This document shows, one piece after another, positions 55,099 to 64,000 of a stretch of DNA of 64,000 bases. Both the position numbers and the translations under genes were made by a program. The notes below the pieces were generated by a model. It saw only the letters and a list, made by a program, of their open reading frames with translations, had not been told where the DNA came from and made no database searches. The stretch's first letter is position 1, and every line of letters starts with the position of its first letter. Source of the stretch: Streptomyces griseoviridis (GTDB taxonomy: Bacteria; Actinomycetota; Actinomycetes; Streptomycetales; Streptomycetaceae). The stretch is from positions 4,863,501 to 4,927,500 of the forward strand of contig NZ_CP029078.1 of NCBI RefSeq assembly GCF_005222485.1, in the 5' to 3' direction.

Positions 55099-56052
55099 TC
55101 AGCGGTCGGGCTCCGGGTCTTTCAGCCAGTTGACCAGTTCGGTGGAGAAGGCGACCGGGTCCTCCTCGTGCGGGAAGTGCCCGAGCCCGTCGAACAGCCG
55201 CCAGCGGTACGGCGCTTCGACGTACTCTCCCGACCCGGCCGCGCTGCGGATGCGCATCACCGGGTCGAGCGAGCCGTGCAGATGGAGCGTCGGCACCCGC
55301 AGCGGCCGCTTCATCCGCCGGTTGAACTGGATGCCGTCGGGACGCGCCATCGACCGCACCATCCAGCGGTACGGCTCGATCGCGCAGTGCGCGGTCGACG
55401 GGATGCACATGGCCCGGCGGTAGACGTCCACCGTCTCCTCGTCGGGCAGCCGCGGGCCCGACCAGTCCCGGATCAGCTTCCCGACCAGTTCGCCGCCGTC
55501 CGCGGTCAGCTGCCGCTCGGGGATCCAGGGCCGCTGGAACCCCCAGATGTATGAACCGGCGCTCGACTGCTTGACGTCCGAGACCATCGCCGAGCGCCAG
55601 CGCCGCGGATGCGGCATGGACGCGACCGCCAGCCGGCGCACCAGCTTGGGCCGCATCACGGCCGCCGTCCAGGCCAGATAGCCGCCCAGGTCGTGTCCGA
55701 CGAGGGCGGCGTCCGGCTCGCCGAGGGAGCGGATCACGCCGGTGATGTCGAGCGCCAGGTTGGCCGGGTCGTAGCCGCGCGGGGTGCGGTCGCTGCCGCC
55801 CACGCCCCGCAGGTCCATGGCGACGGCCCGGAAGCCGGCGTCGGCGAGCGCGCCGAGCTGGTGCCGCCAGCTCCACCAGAACTGCGGGAAGCCGTGCAGC
55901 AGCAGGACCAGGGGGCCGTCGCCCAGCTCCGCGATGTGGAAGCGGGCGCCGTTGGCGGCGACATCGCGGTGGGTCACCCTGGTTCCGTCGGGAAGGGTGT
56001 CCGGCCGGACGACCGAGGAGGGCTGCGCCGAAGGTGTGGCGGGGTCGGTCAT
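55099..56052 (-). CDS. Alpha/beta hydrolase, epoxide-hydrolase type
   Basis: A 317-residue hydrolase. The oxyanion motif LLLHGFPQFWWSWR and the nucleophile elbow VGHDLGGYLAW carry Asp rather than Ser, as in epoxide hydrolases and dehalogenases. The acid/His end is DGLGHFPHEEDP. A helical cap with Trp/Tyr lies between. ATG at 56052 overlaps the stop of the holin-like gene by four bases; the longer open frame is a shadow of that gene. Confidence 0.88.
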   Translation of the reverse strand: MTDPATPSAQPSSVVRPDTLPDGTRVTHRDVAANGARFHIAELGDGPLVLLLHGFPQFWWSWRHQLGALADAGFRAVAMDLRGVGGSDRTPRGYDPANLALDITGVIRSLGEPDAALVGHDLGGYLAWTAAVMRPKLVRRLAVASMPHPRRWRSAMVSDVKQSSAGSYIWGFQRPWIPERQLTADGGELVGKLIRDWSGPRLPDEETVDVYRRAMCIPSTAHCAIEPYRWMVRSMARPDGIQFNRRMKRPLRVPTLHLHGSLDPVMRIRSAAGSGEYVEAPYRWRLFDGLGHFPHEEDPVAFSTELVNWLKDPEPDR

Positions 56053-56543
56053 GAGGACGAGCGTGCCACAGCCTCGATGGCGGTGGGGGACCGGTCCTCG
56101 ATGACCAGGGTCTCCGGGCGCGGGTGCGGCTTCGCGTTCTGCAGCACGCCGGCCGTCTCCTTCACGGACGCGGCCACCTTCTGCGGGCCCTTGCCCTTCT
56201 TCGCCTTCTTGAAGAAGGCGAAGGCGATCAGCCCGAGCACGAGCGCGATCAGGACGTTCGCCCCGAAGGACGTCAGGAAGCAGAGCGCCAGGTTCCACTT
56301 GGTCCAGGTGCGGATGCCGTAGGCCAGCGCGAAGTTGAGCATCGGCAGGGAGAACACCAGCACGAGGAGGGCGGCCATGGCCACGACGGTGCCCAGCCCG
56401 CCGCGCTTGACGTCCTGCTTCAGCTGCGCCTTGGCCAGCGCGATCTCGTCGTGCACCAGCGCCGACATCTCGGTCGTCGCCGAGGCGAACAGCTGGCCGA
56501 TGCTGCGTTCGGCGCCGACCGGGCTGCTGTCGGGTGAGCTCAT
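56049..56543 (-). CDS. Actinobacterial holin-X-like membrane protein
   Basis: A 164-residue protein annotated as phage holin family elsewhere: amphipathic start (IGQLFASATTEMSALVHDEI), two membrane helices (VVAMAALLVLVFSLPML and LTSFGANVLIALVLGLIAFA), Lys-rich stretch KKAKKGKG and a polar tail. There are no phage genes nearby, so despite the name it is a chromosomal membrane protein of unknown role. Coupled with the hydrolase. Confidence 0.85.
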   Translation of the reverse strand: MSSPDSSPVGAERSIGQLFASATTEMSALVHDEIALAKAQLKQDVKRGGLGTVVAMAALLVLVFSLPMLNFALAYGIRTWTKWNLALCFLTSFGANVLIALVLGLIAFAFFKKAKKGKGPQKVAASVKETAGVLQNAKPHPRPETLVIEDRSPTAIEAVARSSS

Positions 56544-56583
56544 CGCCGTCTCCCTCGTATCTCTTTTGTACCGTCCCGTCAGA

Positions 56584-58062
56584 TCATGCCGGACGGTCGT
56601 CCCGATCGCCTGCCCCGCCCGCCACTTCCGCACTCCCGTGGCGCGCGGCGGCGGCGGTCTCCTCGGCGAGCCTGCGGTGCTCGGCGGCCTTGTGTTCGAG
56701 CAGCTCCGCCATCCGCAGGTGGTACGCCGGGTCGTCCTGCTCGTAGATGTCGGGGATGCCGTCGAGGTCCTCGTCGCGCTCCTCCGCCTCGCACATCCGG
56801 CGGTACTTGGCGTTGCGGATCTTCAGCAGCACGGTCGCCAGCAGGGCCGCGATCAGCGAGCCGGTCAGGACGGCGGCCTTGACCTCGTCGGTCAGCGCCG
56901 CGTCGCCCGCGAAGGCCAGTTCGCCGATGAGCAGCGACACGGTGAAGCCGATCCCGGCGAGGGTGGCCACCGCGAAGACGTCCGCCCACTCGAGGTCGTC
57001 GCTGAGCGAGGCCCGGGTGAAACGGGCCGTCAGCCAGGTGCCGCCGAAGATGCCGACCGCCTTGCCGACGACGAGGCCCAGCACCACGCCGAGCGTCTCC
57101 GGCCGGGTGAAGACGTCGCCCAGCGCACCGCCCGAGAGCGTCACCCCGGCGCTGAACAGCGCGAACAGCGGCACGGCGAGCCCCGCCGACAGGGGGCGCA
57201 CCAGGTGTTCGACGTGTTCGCCCGGGGAGTGCGGCTCACCCTCCCGGGTGGTGCAGCGCAGCATCAGGCCCATGGCGACGCCCGCGATGGTGGCGTGGAC
57301 GCCGCTGTTGTACATCAGCCCCCAGATGACCAGCGCGAGCGGCACGTACACGTACCAGCCGCGCACGCCCTTCCTGAGCAGCAGCCAGAAGACGGCCAGC
57401 CCGACCACCGCGCCCGCCAGCGCCACGAGGTTGATGCTGCTGGTGAAGAAGACCGCGATGATCAGGATCGCGAAGAGGTCGTCGACGACGGCGAGGGTGA
57501 GCAGGAAGGCGCGCAGAGCGCTCGGCAGCGAGGTGCCGATGACCGCGAGCACCGCGAGCGCGAACGCGATGTCGGTCGCGGTGGGCACCGCCCAGCCGCC
57601 GAGCCCGCCGCCGCCGACGGCGTTGGTGAGGGCGTAGACGATCGCCGGCACGGCCATCCCGCACAGCGCCGCGACCACCGGCAGCGCCGCCGCCTTCGGG
57701 TCGCGCAGATCACCGGCGACCAGTTCGCGCTTGAGTTCGACGCCGGCGACGAAGAAGAAGACGGCGAGCAGCCCGTCGGCCGCCCAGTGCGCCACGGACA
57801 GGTGCAGGCCGAGCGCCGAGGGCCCGAAGTGGAAGTCGCTGACGCGCAGATAGCTGCCGCCGAGTGCCGGGATGTTCGCCCAGATCAGCGCGGCGACCGC
57901 GGCGCAGAGCAGGAGGACTCCGCCGACCGTCTCGGTGCGCAGCGCGTCGGCCACATAGGTCCGCTCGGGCAGCGAGAGCCGGCCGAGGAACCTGCGGGCG
58001 GGGGTGGGGCGGGGCGTTGGCACGGTGGGGGGCCTCCGGTCGGTGGGCAGCACTGAACGCAT
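56584..58062 (-). CDS. nhaA: Na+/H+ antiporter NhaA
   Basis: A 492-residue antiporter that expels Na+ in exchange for H+. The NhaA core is complete, with FFFVAGVELKRELVAGDL, the unwound-helix motif VPTATDIAFALAVL and the ion-binding aspartates in LAVVDDLFAILIIA. A C-terminal cytoplasmic extension of about 60 charged residues (HLRMAELLEHKAAEHRRL) is typical of actinobacterial forms. Confidence 0.95.
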   Translation of the reverse strand: MRSVLPTDRRPPTVPTPRPTPARRFLGRLSLPERTYVADALRTETVGGVLLLCAAVAALIWANIPALGGSYLRVSDFHFGPSALGLHLSVAHWAADGLLAVFFFVAGVELKRELVAGDLRDPKAAALPVVAALCGMAVPAIVYALTNAVGGGGLGGWAVPTATDIAFALAVLAVIGTSLPSALRAFLLTLAVVDDLFAILIIAVFFTSSINLVALAGAVVGLAVFWLLLRKGVRGWYVYVPLALVIWGLMYNSGVHATIAGVAMGLMLRCTTREGEPHSPGEHVEHLVRPLSAGLAVPLFALFSAGVTLSGGALGDVFTRPETLGVVLGLVVGKAVGIFGGTWLTARFTRASLSDDLEWADVFAVATLAGIGFTVSLLIGELAFAGDAALTDEVKAAVLTGSLIAALLATVLLKIRNAKYRRMCEAEERDEDLDGIPDIYEQDDPAYHLRMAELLEHKAAEHRRLAEETAAAARHGSAEVAGGAGDRDDRPA

Positions 58063-58149
58063 GCCGACCAGACTTCCCGGCGCACCTTTTCCCTCACTTT
58101 ACCCAACGTGCCGCCGGAGTGGTCAGGTGATCCCACAGTAAGGACGAAA

Positions 58150-58180
58150 GGGGCACCCGGCGCGTTCGGCCGGGTGCCCC
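58150..58180 (-). terminator. Hairpin terminator of acs
   Basis: A perfect 12-bp stem (GGGGCACCCGGC and its complement) with a 7-nt loop lies 19 bases beyond the acs stop. Confidence 0.75.
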
Positions 58181-58198
58181 TGGTACGCCTGCCGGTGC

Positions 58199-60154
<1,956 letters not shown>

Positions 60155-60386
60155 GACATCTCCCTTTCCCAGGGTGTCCGTTGTGTCCCAGGCCACAGCT
60201 CATCAGACCCAGGGGTCCGCTGACAAGGGTCGACCTCACATTGGTTTAGACCTGTTCGAATGCAGGTCCACACCTGGTCAACCCGCTCATGGGTACTCAC
60301 GGACCCCACCAGGAACCAGTTCAGCCGCGCGGCACCTTCCTCGCCCCGGGTCCTCGCCGCCAGGACGGGACGGCGGCGCCCGCCGC

Positions 60387-62969
60387 TCACCGCGGGCGCT
60401 CGGCGGCCTCCACATGGTCGAACACCTCCGAGCCACCCGCCCCCGCGAGCAGATACGCCTGTGCCTCGCCGACGTGGAAGTACATCCCGTGCAGCTCCAG
60501 CGCGCCGTCCCGCAGGGCGCGGGCCACCGACTCATGGGCCCGCAGATGCTCCAACTGCTGCACCACGTTGGTCAGGCACAGCTGCTCGACCGCGTCGGCC
60601 GGCGCCCGCCCTGACAGCCGGGCCCACGGCCGCCCCTCGTCGGCCATCCGCGCCACGCTCGGCCGCCCGTGCCGCAGCCACCGCGTCAACGGCGTCCGCG
60701 CGCCGCCCGGTTCGGAGCTGAGCAGGGCCTGCATGGCTCCGCACCCGGAGTGCCCGCAGACCGTGATCGACCGCACCTTCAGCACCTCCACCGCGTACTC
60801 GATCGCCGCGGCCACCGAGTCGTCGCCGCTCTCCCGGCCGGGCGGCGGGACGAGATTGCCGACGTTGCGCACCACGAACAGGTCGCCCGGACCACTGGAG
60901 GTGATCATCGACGTCACCAGCCGGGAGTCGGCGCAGGTGAGAAAGAGCTGCGAGGGCCGCTGCCCCTCCCGCGCCAGCCGGGCCAGCTCCCCACGCACCA
61001 GGGGCGCGGTGTCACGCTGGAACGCGCTGATGCCACGGGCCAGTTGCTGAACGCTCGATGGTTCGGAGGCGGGGGAGCGGGGGGTGCTGGGAGCGGTGGG
61101 GTCGGTGGGGGTGTCGGTGGTCTCGGCCCCTGCGCCTGCCCCTGTGCCTGTCCCGGTCGTGGTTCCCGTGTCGGCCGGGTGGGTCGTCGGTCGTGCGGAC
61201 GGTGGATGGGCGCAGTGGTGGTTGCGCCACGGGGTCCAGGGGCGGCAACGGCAGGCGGTCGGGGGCGTGTTCGGGGCGGCGTCGGGCCCCGGGACGGTGG
61301 GCCGGGCGGGGGCTGTGGTCCCGGCGTGGCTGGTGGTGTCGGGGTCGGGGCCGGTTCTGGTGCTGGTGCCGTTGGGGGTGGTGATGCCTTCGGCGGTCCG
61401 ACTCCCGTCGTCGTGGGCGCTGTCGCGGACTCCGGTGCGGCGGTCCGTCAGCTCCACGGTTCCGCCCTGCGCGGTGTGGGTCTTCTGCCAGTCCTGGAGG
61501 GACTCGTACGCCGCGTGGTCCATGAAGGAGCCGTCCAGCCGGACGACGGCGCGGGTGCCGTGCGGTACGAGGTGCAGGGCGCGGCTGAGGCGGGGCACCG
61601 CGAGGAACGTCAACTGGCCCCGGACGTGTACGTGGTGGGCTCCTTCCTTCTCCTCATGGGTGATGCGGGTGCGGGCGAGGCGGTGCATGGCGACGGCGAC
61701 CGCGACGGCGACTCCGAGGATCACGCCCTGCAGGACACCGAAGAGGACGACGCCGAGGGTGGTCACGACGTAGACGAGCACTTCTCGGTGGCGGGTCACC
61801 GTGCGGATGTGGTGCAGGGACACCATCTGGATGCCGACGGACATCACCAGGGCGGCGAGCGCGGCCAGCGGGATCAGTTCGAGCAGGGGGACCATCAACA
61901 GCGCGGCCGCCACTACGAGAACGCCGTGCAGCAGCGTGGAGTTCCGGCTGACGGCCCCCGCGTTCACATTCGCCGAACTCCGTACGGCGACCCCCGCGAC
62001 GGGCAGCCCGCCGAGGGCGCCGGAGACGACGTTGGCCGTGCCCTGGCCGAGCAGTTCGCGGTCGAGGTCGGAGCGGCCGACGCGGGTGGACAGGCCGGGG
62101 CGGGCGGAGACCAGCTTGTCGACGGCGACCGCGCCGAGCAGCGACTGCACACTGCACACCAGCGTGGTGGTGAGGACGGCGGCGGCGATGCCGAGCACCG
62201 GGCCCTCGGGCAGCCCGGCCAGGGCGTGGCTGCTCCACGAGGGCAGTTCGACCCTGGGCACGGTGAGACCGGTGAGCGAGGCGACGGCGGTGGCACCGGC
62301 GACGGCGACCAGCGCCGCGGGGACGGTCCGCAGCAGCCGCCCGGCCCGGCCGGGGACGCGCGGCCAGAGCAGCAGCAGGGTCAGGGTGAGCACGCCCACC
62401 GACACGGCCGCGGGGTGCGGCCCGGCCACCTGGGCGGGCAGCGCGCGGAGGTTGTCGAGGACGGAGCTCTCCGGGGTGCCGCCGAGCACGATGTGCAGTT
62501 GGGCGACGGCGATGGTGACGCCGATGCCGGCGAGCATGCCGTGCACGATGGCGGGGCTGACGGCGAGCGCGGTCCGGGCCACCCGCAGGCAGCCCAGGCC
62601 CAGTTGGGCGACACCGGCGAGGACCGTGATGGCGCAGGTGGTGCGCCAGCCGTAGCGGTGGATGAGGTCGGCGGTCACCACGGTGAGGCCGGCGGCCGGG
62701 CCGCTGACCTGGAGCGGGCTGCCGCCGAGCCGGCCGGCGACGAGCCCGCCGACGGCCGCGGCGACCAGGCCCGCCTGGAGCGGGGCGCCGGTGGCGAGGG
62801 CGATGCCGAGGGAGAGCGGGAGCGCGATCAGGAAGACCGCGATCGAGGCGGACAGGTCGGCGCCCGCGATCCGGAAACGGCCGTTCGGGGGCGGTGGGGG
62901 GCTCGGTGACTGGTGGATGTTCTTCGTCCGGGTCGGGTCGGTGGCACGAGCGGTGGCGCAGGCTGACAT
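60387..62969 (-). CDS. SulP transporter fused to beta-carbonic anhydrase
   Basis: An 860-residue fusion. Residues about 30-430 form a SulP anion transporter with ten or more helices (SASIAVFLIALPLSLGIALA, LQVSGPAAGLTVV). A STAS-like segment follows (QLTFLAVPRLSRAL to about 500), then a Thr/Pro/Gly-rich linker of about 140 residues, then a beta-carbonic anhydrase with zinc ligands in CADSRLV and CGHSGCGAMQ. The fusion suggests bicarbonate uptake coupled to CO2 conversion. Anion specificity is inferred. Confidence 0.92.
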   Translation of the reverse strand: MSACATARATDPTRTKNIHQSPSPPPPPNGRFRIAGADLSASIAVFLIALPLSLGIALATGAPLQAGLVAAAVGGLVAGRLGGSPLQVSGPAAGLTVVTADLIHRYGWRTTCAITVLAGVAQLGLGCLRVARTALAVSPAIVHGMLAGIGVTIAVAQLHIVLGGTPESSVLDNLRALPAQVAGPHPAAVSVGVLTLTLLLLWPRVPGRAGRLLRTVPAALVAVAGATAVASLTGLTVPRVELPSWSSHALAGLPEGPVLGIAAAVLTTTLVCSVQSLLGAVAVDKLVSARPGLSTRVGRSDLDRELLGQGTANVVSGALGGLPVAGVAVRSSANVNAGAVSRNSTLLHGVLVVAAALLMVPLLELIPLAALAALVMSVGIQMVSLHHIRTVTRHREVLVYVVTTLGVVLFGVLQGVILGVAVAVAVAMHRLARTRITHEEKEGAHHVHVRGQLTFLAVPRLSRALHLVPHGTRAVVRLDGSFMDHAAYESLQDWQKTHTAQGGTVELTDRRTGVRDSAHDDGSRTAEGITTPNGTSTRTGPDPDTTSHAGTTAPARPTVPGPDAAPNTPPTACRCRPWTPWRNHHCAHPPSARPTTHPADTGTTTGTGTGAGAGAETTDTPTDPTAPSTPRSPASEPSSVQQLARGISAFQRDTAPLVRGELARLAREGQRPSQLFLTCADSRLVTSMITSSGPGDLFVVRNVGNLVPPPGRESGDDSVAAAIEYAVEVLKVRSITVCGHSGCGAMQALLSSEPGGARTPLTRWLRHGRPSVARMADEGRPWARLSGRAPADAVEQLCLTNVVQQLEHLRAHESVARALRDGALELHGMYFHVGEAQAYLLAGAGGSEVFDHVEAAERPR

Positions 62970-63306
62970 GGTTCCCGTCTCCTCCGGGGCGGCGCGGTCG
63001 CGGAACAGGTGGTCCCCCGGTGATGGCGGGGGGCGGGTCGCGGCCGTGGGTCACGGCGTGCAGCGGCGGGATGAATCAACGCTTGGTAAACGAATAGTAA
63101 TTCAGAGTAAAGGCCAGGCATAGATTTTGCTGGCACATAGCGCAATATGTCACCTCCTGGAGTGAACCAGGTATTTCATCGGCTTGTCGTATTAATTCCT
63201 TCTCGGCCCCATGCGACCTTGGCGGCGCTGTCGGCACAGCCCGGCACATCACCCGAGAACGCCGTAGTCGGCGTTGGCCTCAGAGAAGGAAGAAGGTGGG
63301 CGGAAG
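62970..63306. promoter_or_regulatory. Divergent promoter region, AT-rich core
   Basis: This 337-base gap lies between the SulP-CA and lipoprotein genes, which point away from each other. The part from about 63065 to 63200 is unusually AT-rich (AACGAATAGTAATTCAGAG, TAGATTTTGC) and must hold both promoters. GGAAGAAGGTGGG precedes the lipoprotein start. Confidence 0.45.
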
Positions 63307-64000
63307 ATGGCCGCCACCCAGAGAATCGCGGCCGGCGCCGTGACCGTCGCGGCCTGCGCGGCGTCGCTCGCCGGCTGCGGACTCGGCTCAGGCACCACGT
63401 CGGGTGCCTCCGGTCCGCAGAAGGCCGGGCAGGCACCCCAGAACGCGGTCCGCCTCATCGGCGACGGCTCCACCGCGTACACCGGGGCGCAGCCGCACCT
63501 GCCCAGGGCCGAGCGGCTCAAGCCCGGTGAGAAGCCCCCGCAGTTCGTCGTCTTCTCGTGGGACGGCGCGGGGGAGGACAGCCAGAAGCTGTTCTCCCAC
63601 TTCCGCCAGGTCTCCAAGGACAACCACGCGACGATGACGTACTTCCTGAGCGGCGTGTACCTGCTGCCCGAGGACAAGCGCGACGAGTACAAGCCGCCGC
63701 AGCACTCGCCGGGACGCTCCGACATCGGCTTCAACGACGAGCAGGGCATCTCCGACACCGTCAAGCAGCTCCGCCTGGCGTGGCAGGAGGGCAACGAGAT
63801 CGGCACCCACTTCAACGGTCACTTCTGCGGCGCCGATGGCGGCGTCGGACAGTGGTCGGTGGAGGACTGGAAGAGCGAGATCTCGCAGGCGAAACGGTTC
63901 GTCAAGTCCTGGAAGACCAACACCGGGATGAAGAAGGCGGCCCCGCTGCCCTTCGACTACGACAAGGAACTCGTCGGGGCCCGCACGCCCTGCCTCGAAG
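63307..64000 (+). CDS. Lipoprotein with polysaccharide-deacetylase-like domain, 3' end outside window
   Basis: 231 codons are visible. The N-terminus is a lipoprotein signal with lipobox SLAGCG. The domain starts at PPQFVVFSWDGAGED, like the first NodB motif, and GNEIGTHFNGHFCG provides the H-x3-H zinc motif; MTYFLSGVYLL lies between. It may deacetylate a surface polymer, but the first motif has Asp-Gly-Ala rather than the usual DDG, so activity is uncertain. Divergent from the SulP gene. Confidence 0.8.
   Translation, partial: MAATQRIAAGAVTVAACAASLAGCGLGSGTTSGASGPQKAGQAPQNAVRLIGDGSTAYTGAQPHLPRAERLKPGEKPPQFVVFSWDGAGEDSQKLFSHFRQVSKDNHATMTYFLSGVYLLPEDKRDEYKPPQHSPGRSDIGFNDEQGISDTVKQLRLAWQEGNEIGTHFNGHFCGADGGVGQWSVEDWKSEISQAKRFVKSWKTNTGMKKAAPLPFDYDKELVGARTPCLE

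Noticed and set aside
56049..56543. Prophage remnant suggested by a holin-like gene
   Set aside because: The gene is an Actinobacterial holin-X-type chromosomal membrane protein in a conserved core operon, with no other phage gene around.
60669..62909. A 746-codon open frame on the + strand
   Set aside because: Antisense of the SulP-carbonic anhydrase gene; no recognisable domain.

Overview
The window is high-G+C, densely coded DNA from a Streptomyces chromosome. Evidence includes wblA and an SsgA-like gene, many GTG starts, 4-nt start/stop overlaps, and core gene runs in an order familiar from Streptomyces: kinase, SLATT gene, ybaB, recR, ask, asd; then PBP, wblA, two ArsA-like ATPases, crp, nth, marP, nhaA, acs.

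Left core region, 1 to about 20.6 kb: a class III aminotransferase (cut by the window edge), a membrane Ser/Thr kinase, a SLATT membrane protein, ybaB-recR-DUF5063, an SsgA-like sporulation protein, the aspartate-pathway pair ask-asd, a SigE-type ECF sigma factor with a membrane partner, a SURF1 protein, an S9 peptidase, a TrkA/RCK-type membrane protein divergent from a DUF318 permease/TIGR03943 pair, and one hypothetical protein.

Accessory island, about 20.6 to 36.55 kb: this lies beside the 3' end of a tRNA-Pro(CGG) gene at 36478-36551. The outer part (20.7-23.2 kb) holds a two-gene NLR (NB-ARC/TPR) system. Its small upstream partner ends in the same short motif (RVYQA..DQ) that opens the NLR, which is the hallmark of bacterial amyloid-signalling BELL/NLR pairs. 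A broken integrase 3' end, a hairpin and a partial tRNA (att) copy follow at 23.5-24.03 kb. The inner part (24.0-36.5 kb) is a decayed pSAM2-like integrative element bounded by a second copy of the same int-hairpin-att segment. Its conserved AICE-type genes remain: two GntR regulators, a small zinc-finger protein, an ATP-binding protein and an 89-residue-class small ORF. The transfer gene has lost its 3' part and is joined directly to an integrase that lacks its N-terminus, so replication, excision and transfer functions are gone. Its cargo has lower G+C and includes an AAA ATPase next to a DUF4435/TOPRIM protein, the gene pair that defines PARIS-type anti-phage systems, plus two membrane proteins and a DUF1152 protein.

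Right core region, 36.6 to 64 kb: a Pr6Pr membrane protein, metallophosphoesterase, YqeY-like protein, small LuxR-type HTH protein, secreted protein, class A penicillin-binding protein, wblA, two overlapping ArsA-type ATPases, a DUF4177/RidA pair, NUDIX plus metallo-beta-lactamase genes, a nucleotidyltransferase, crp (with a Crp-type palindrome upstream), nth, a CoA-type NUDIX, a MarP-like protease, an alpha/beta hydrolase with an Actinobacterial holin-X-like protein, nhaA, acs, a SulP transporter fused to a beta-carbonic anhydrase, and a lipoprotein with deacetylase-like motifs (cut by the window end).

The likeliest lesser-known biology is in the island: two different predicted abortive-infection or cell-death modules, BELL/NLR and PARIS-like, stacked at one tRNA gene on immobilised elements.
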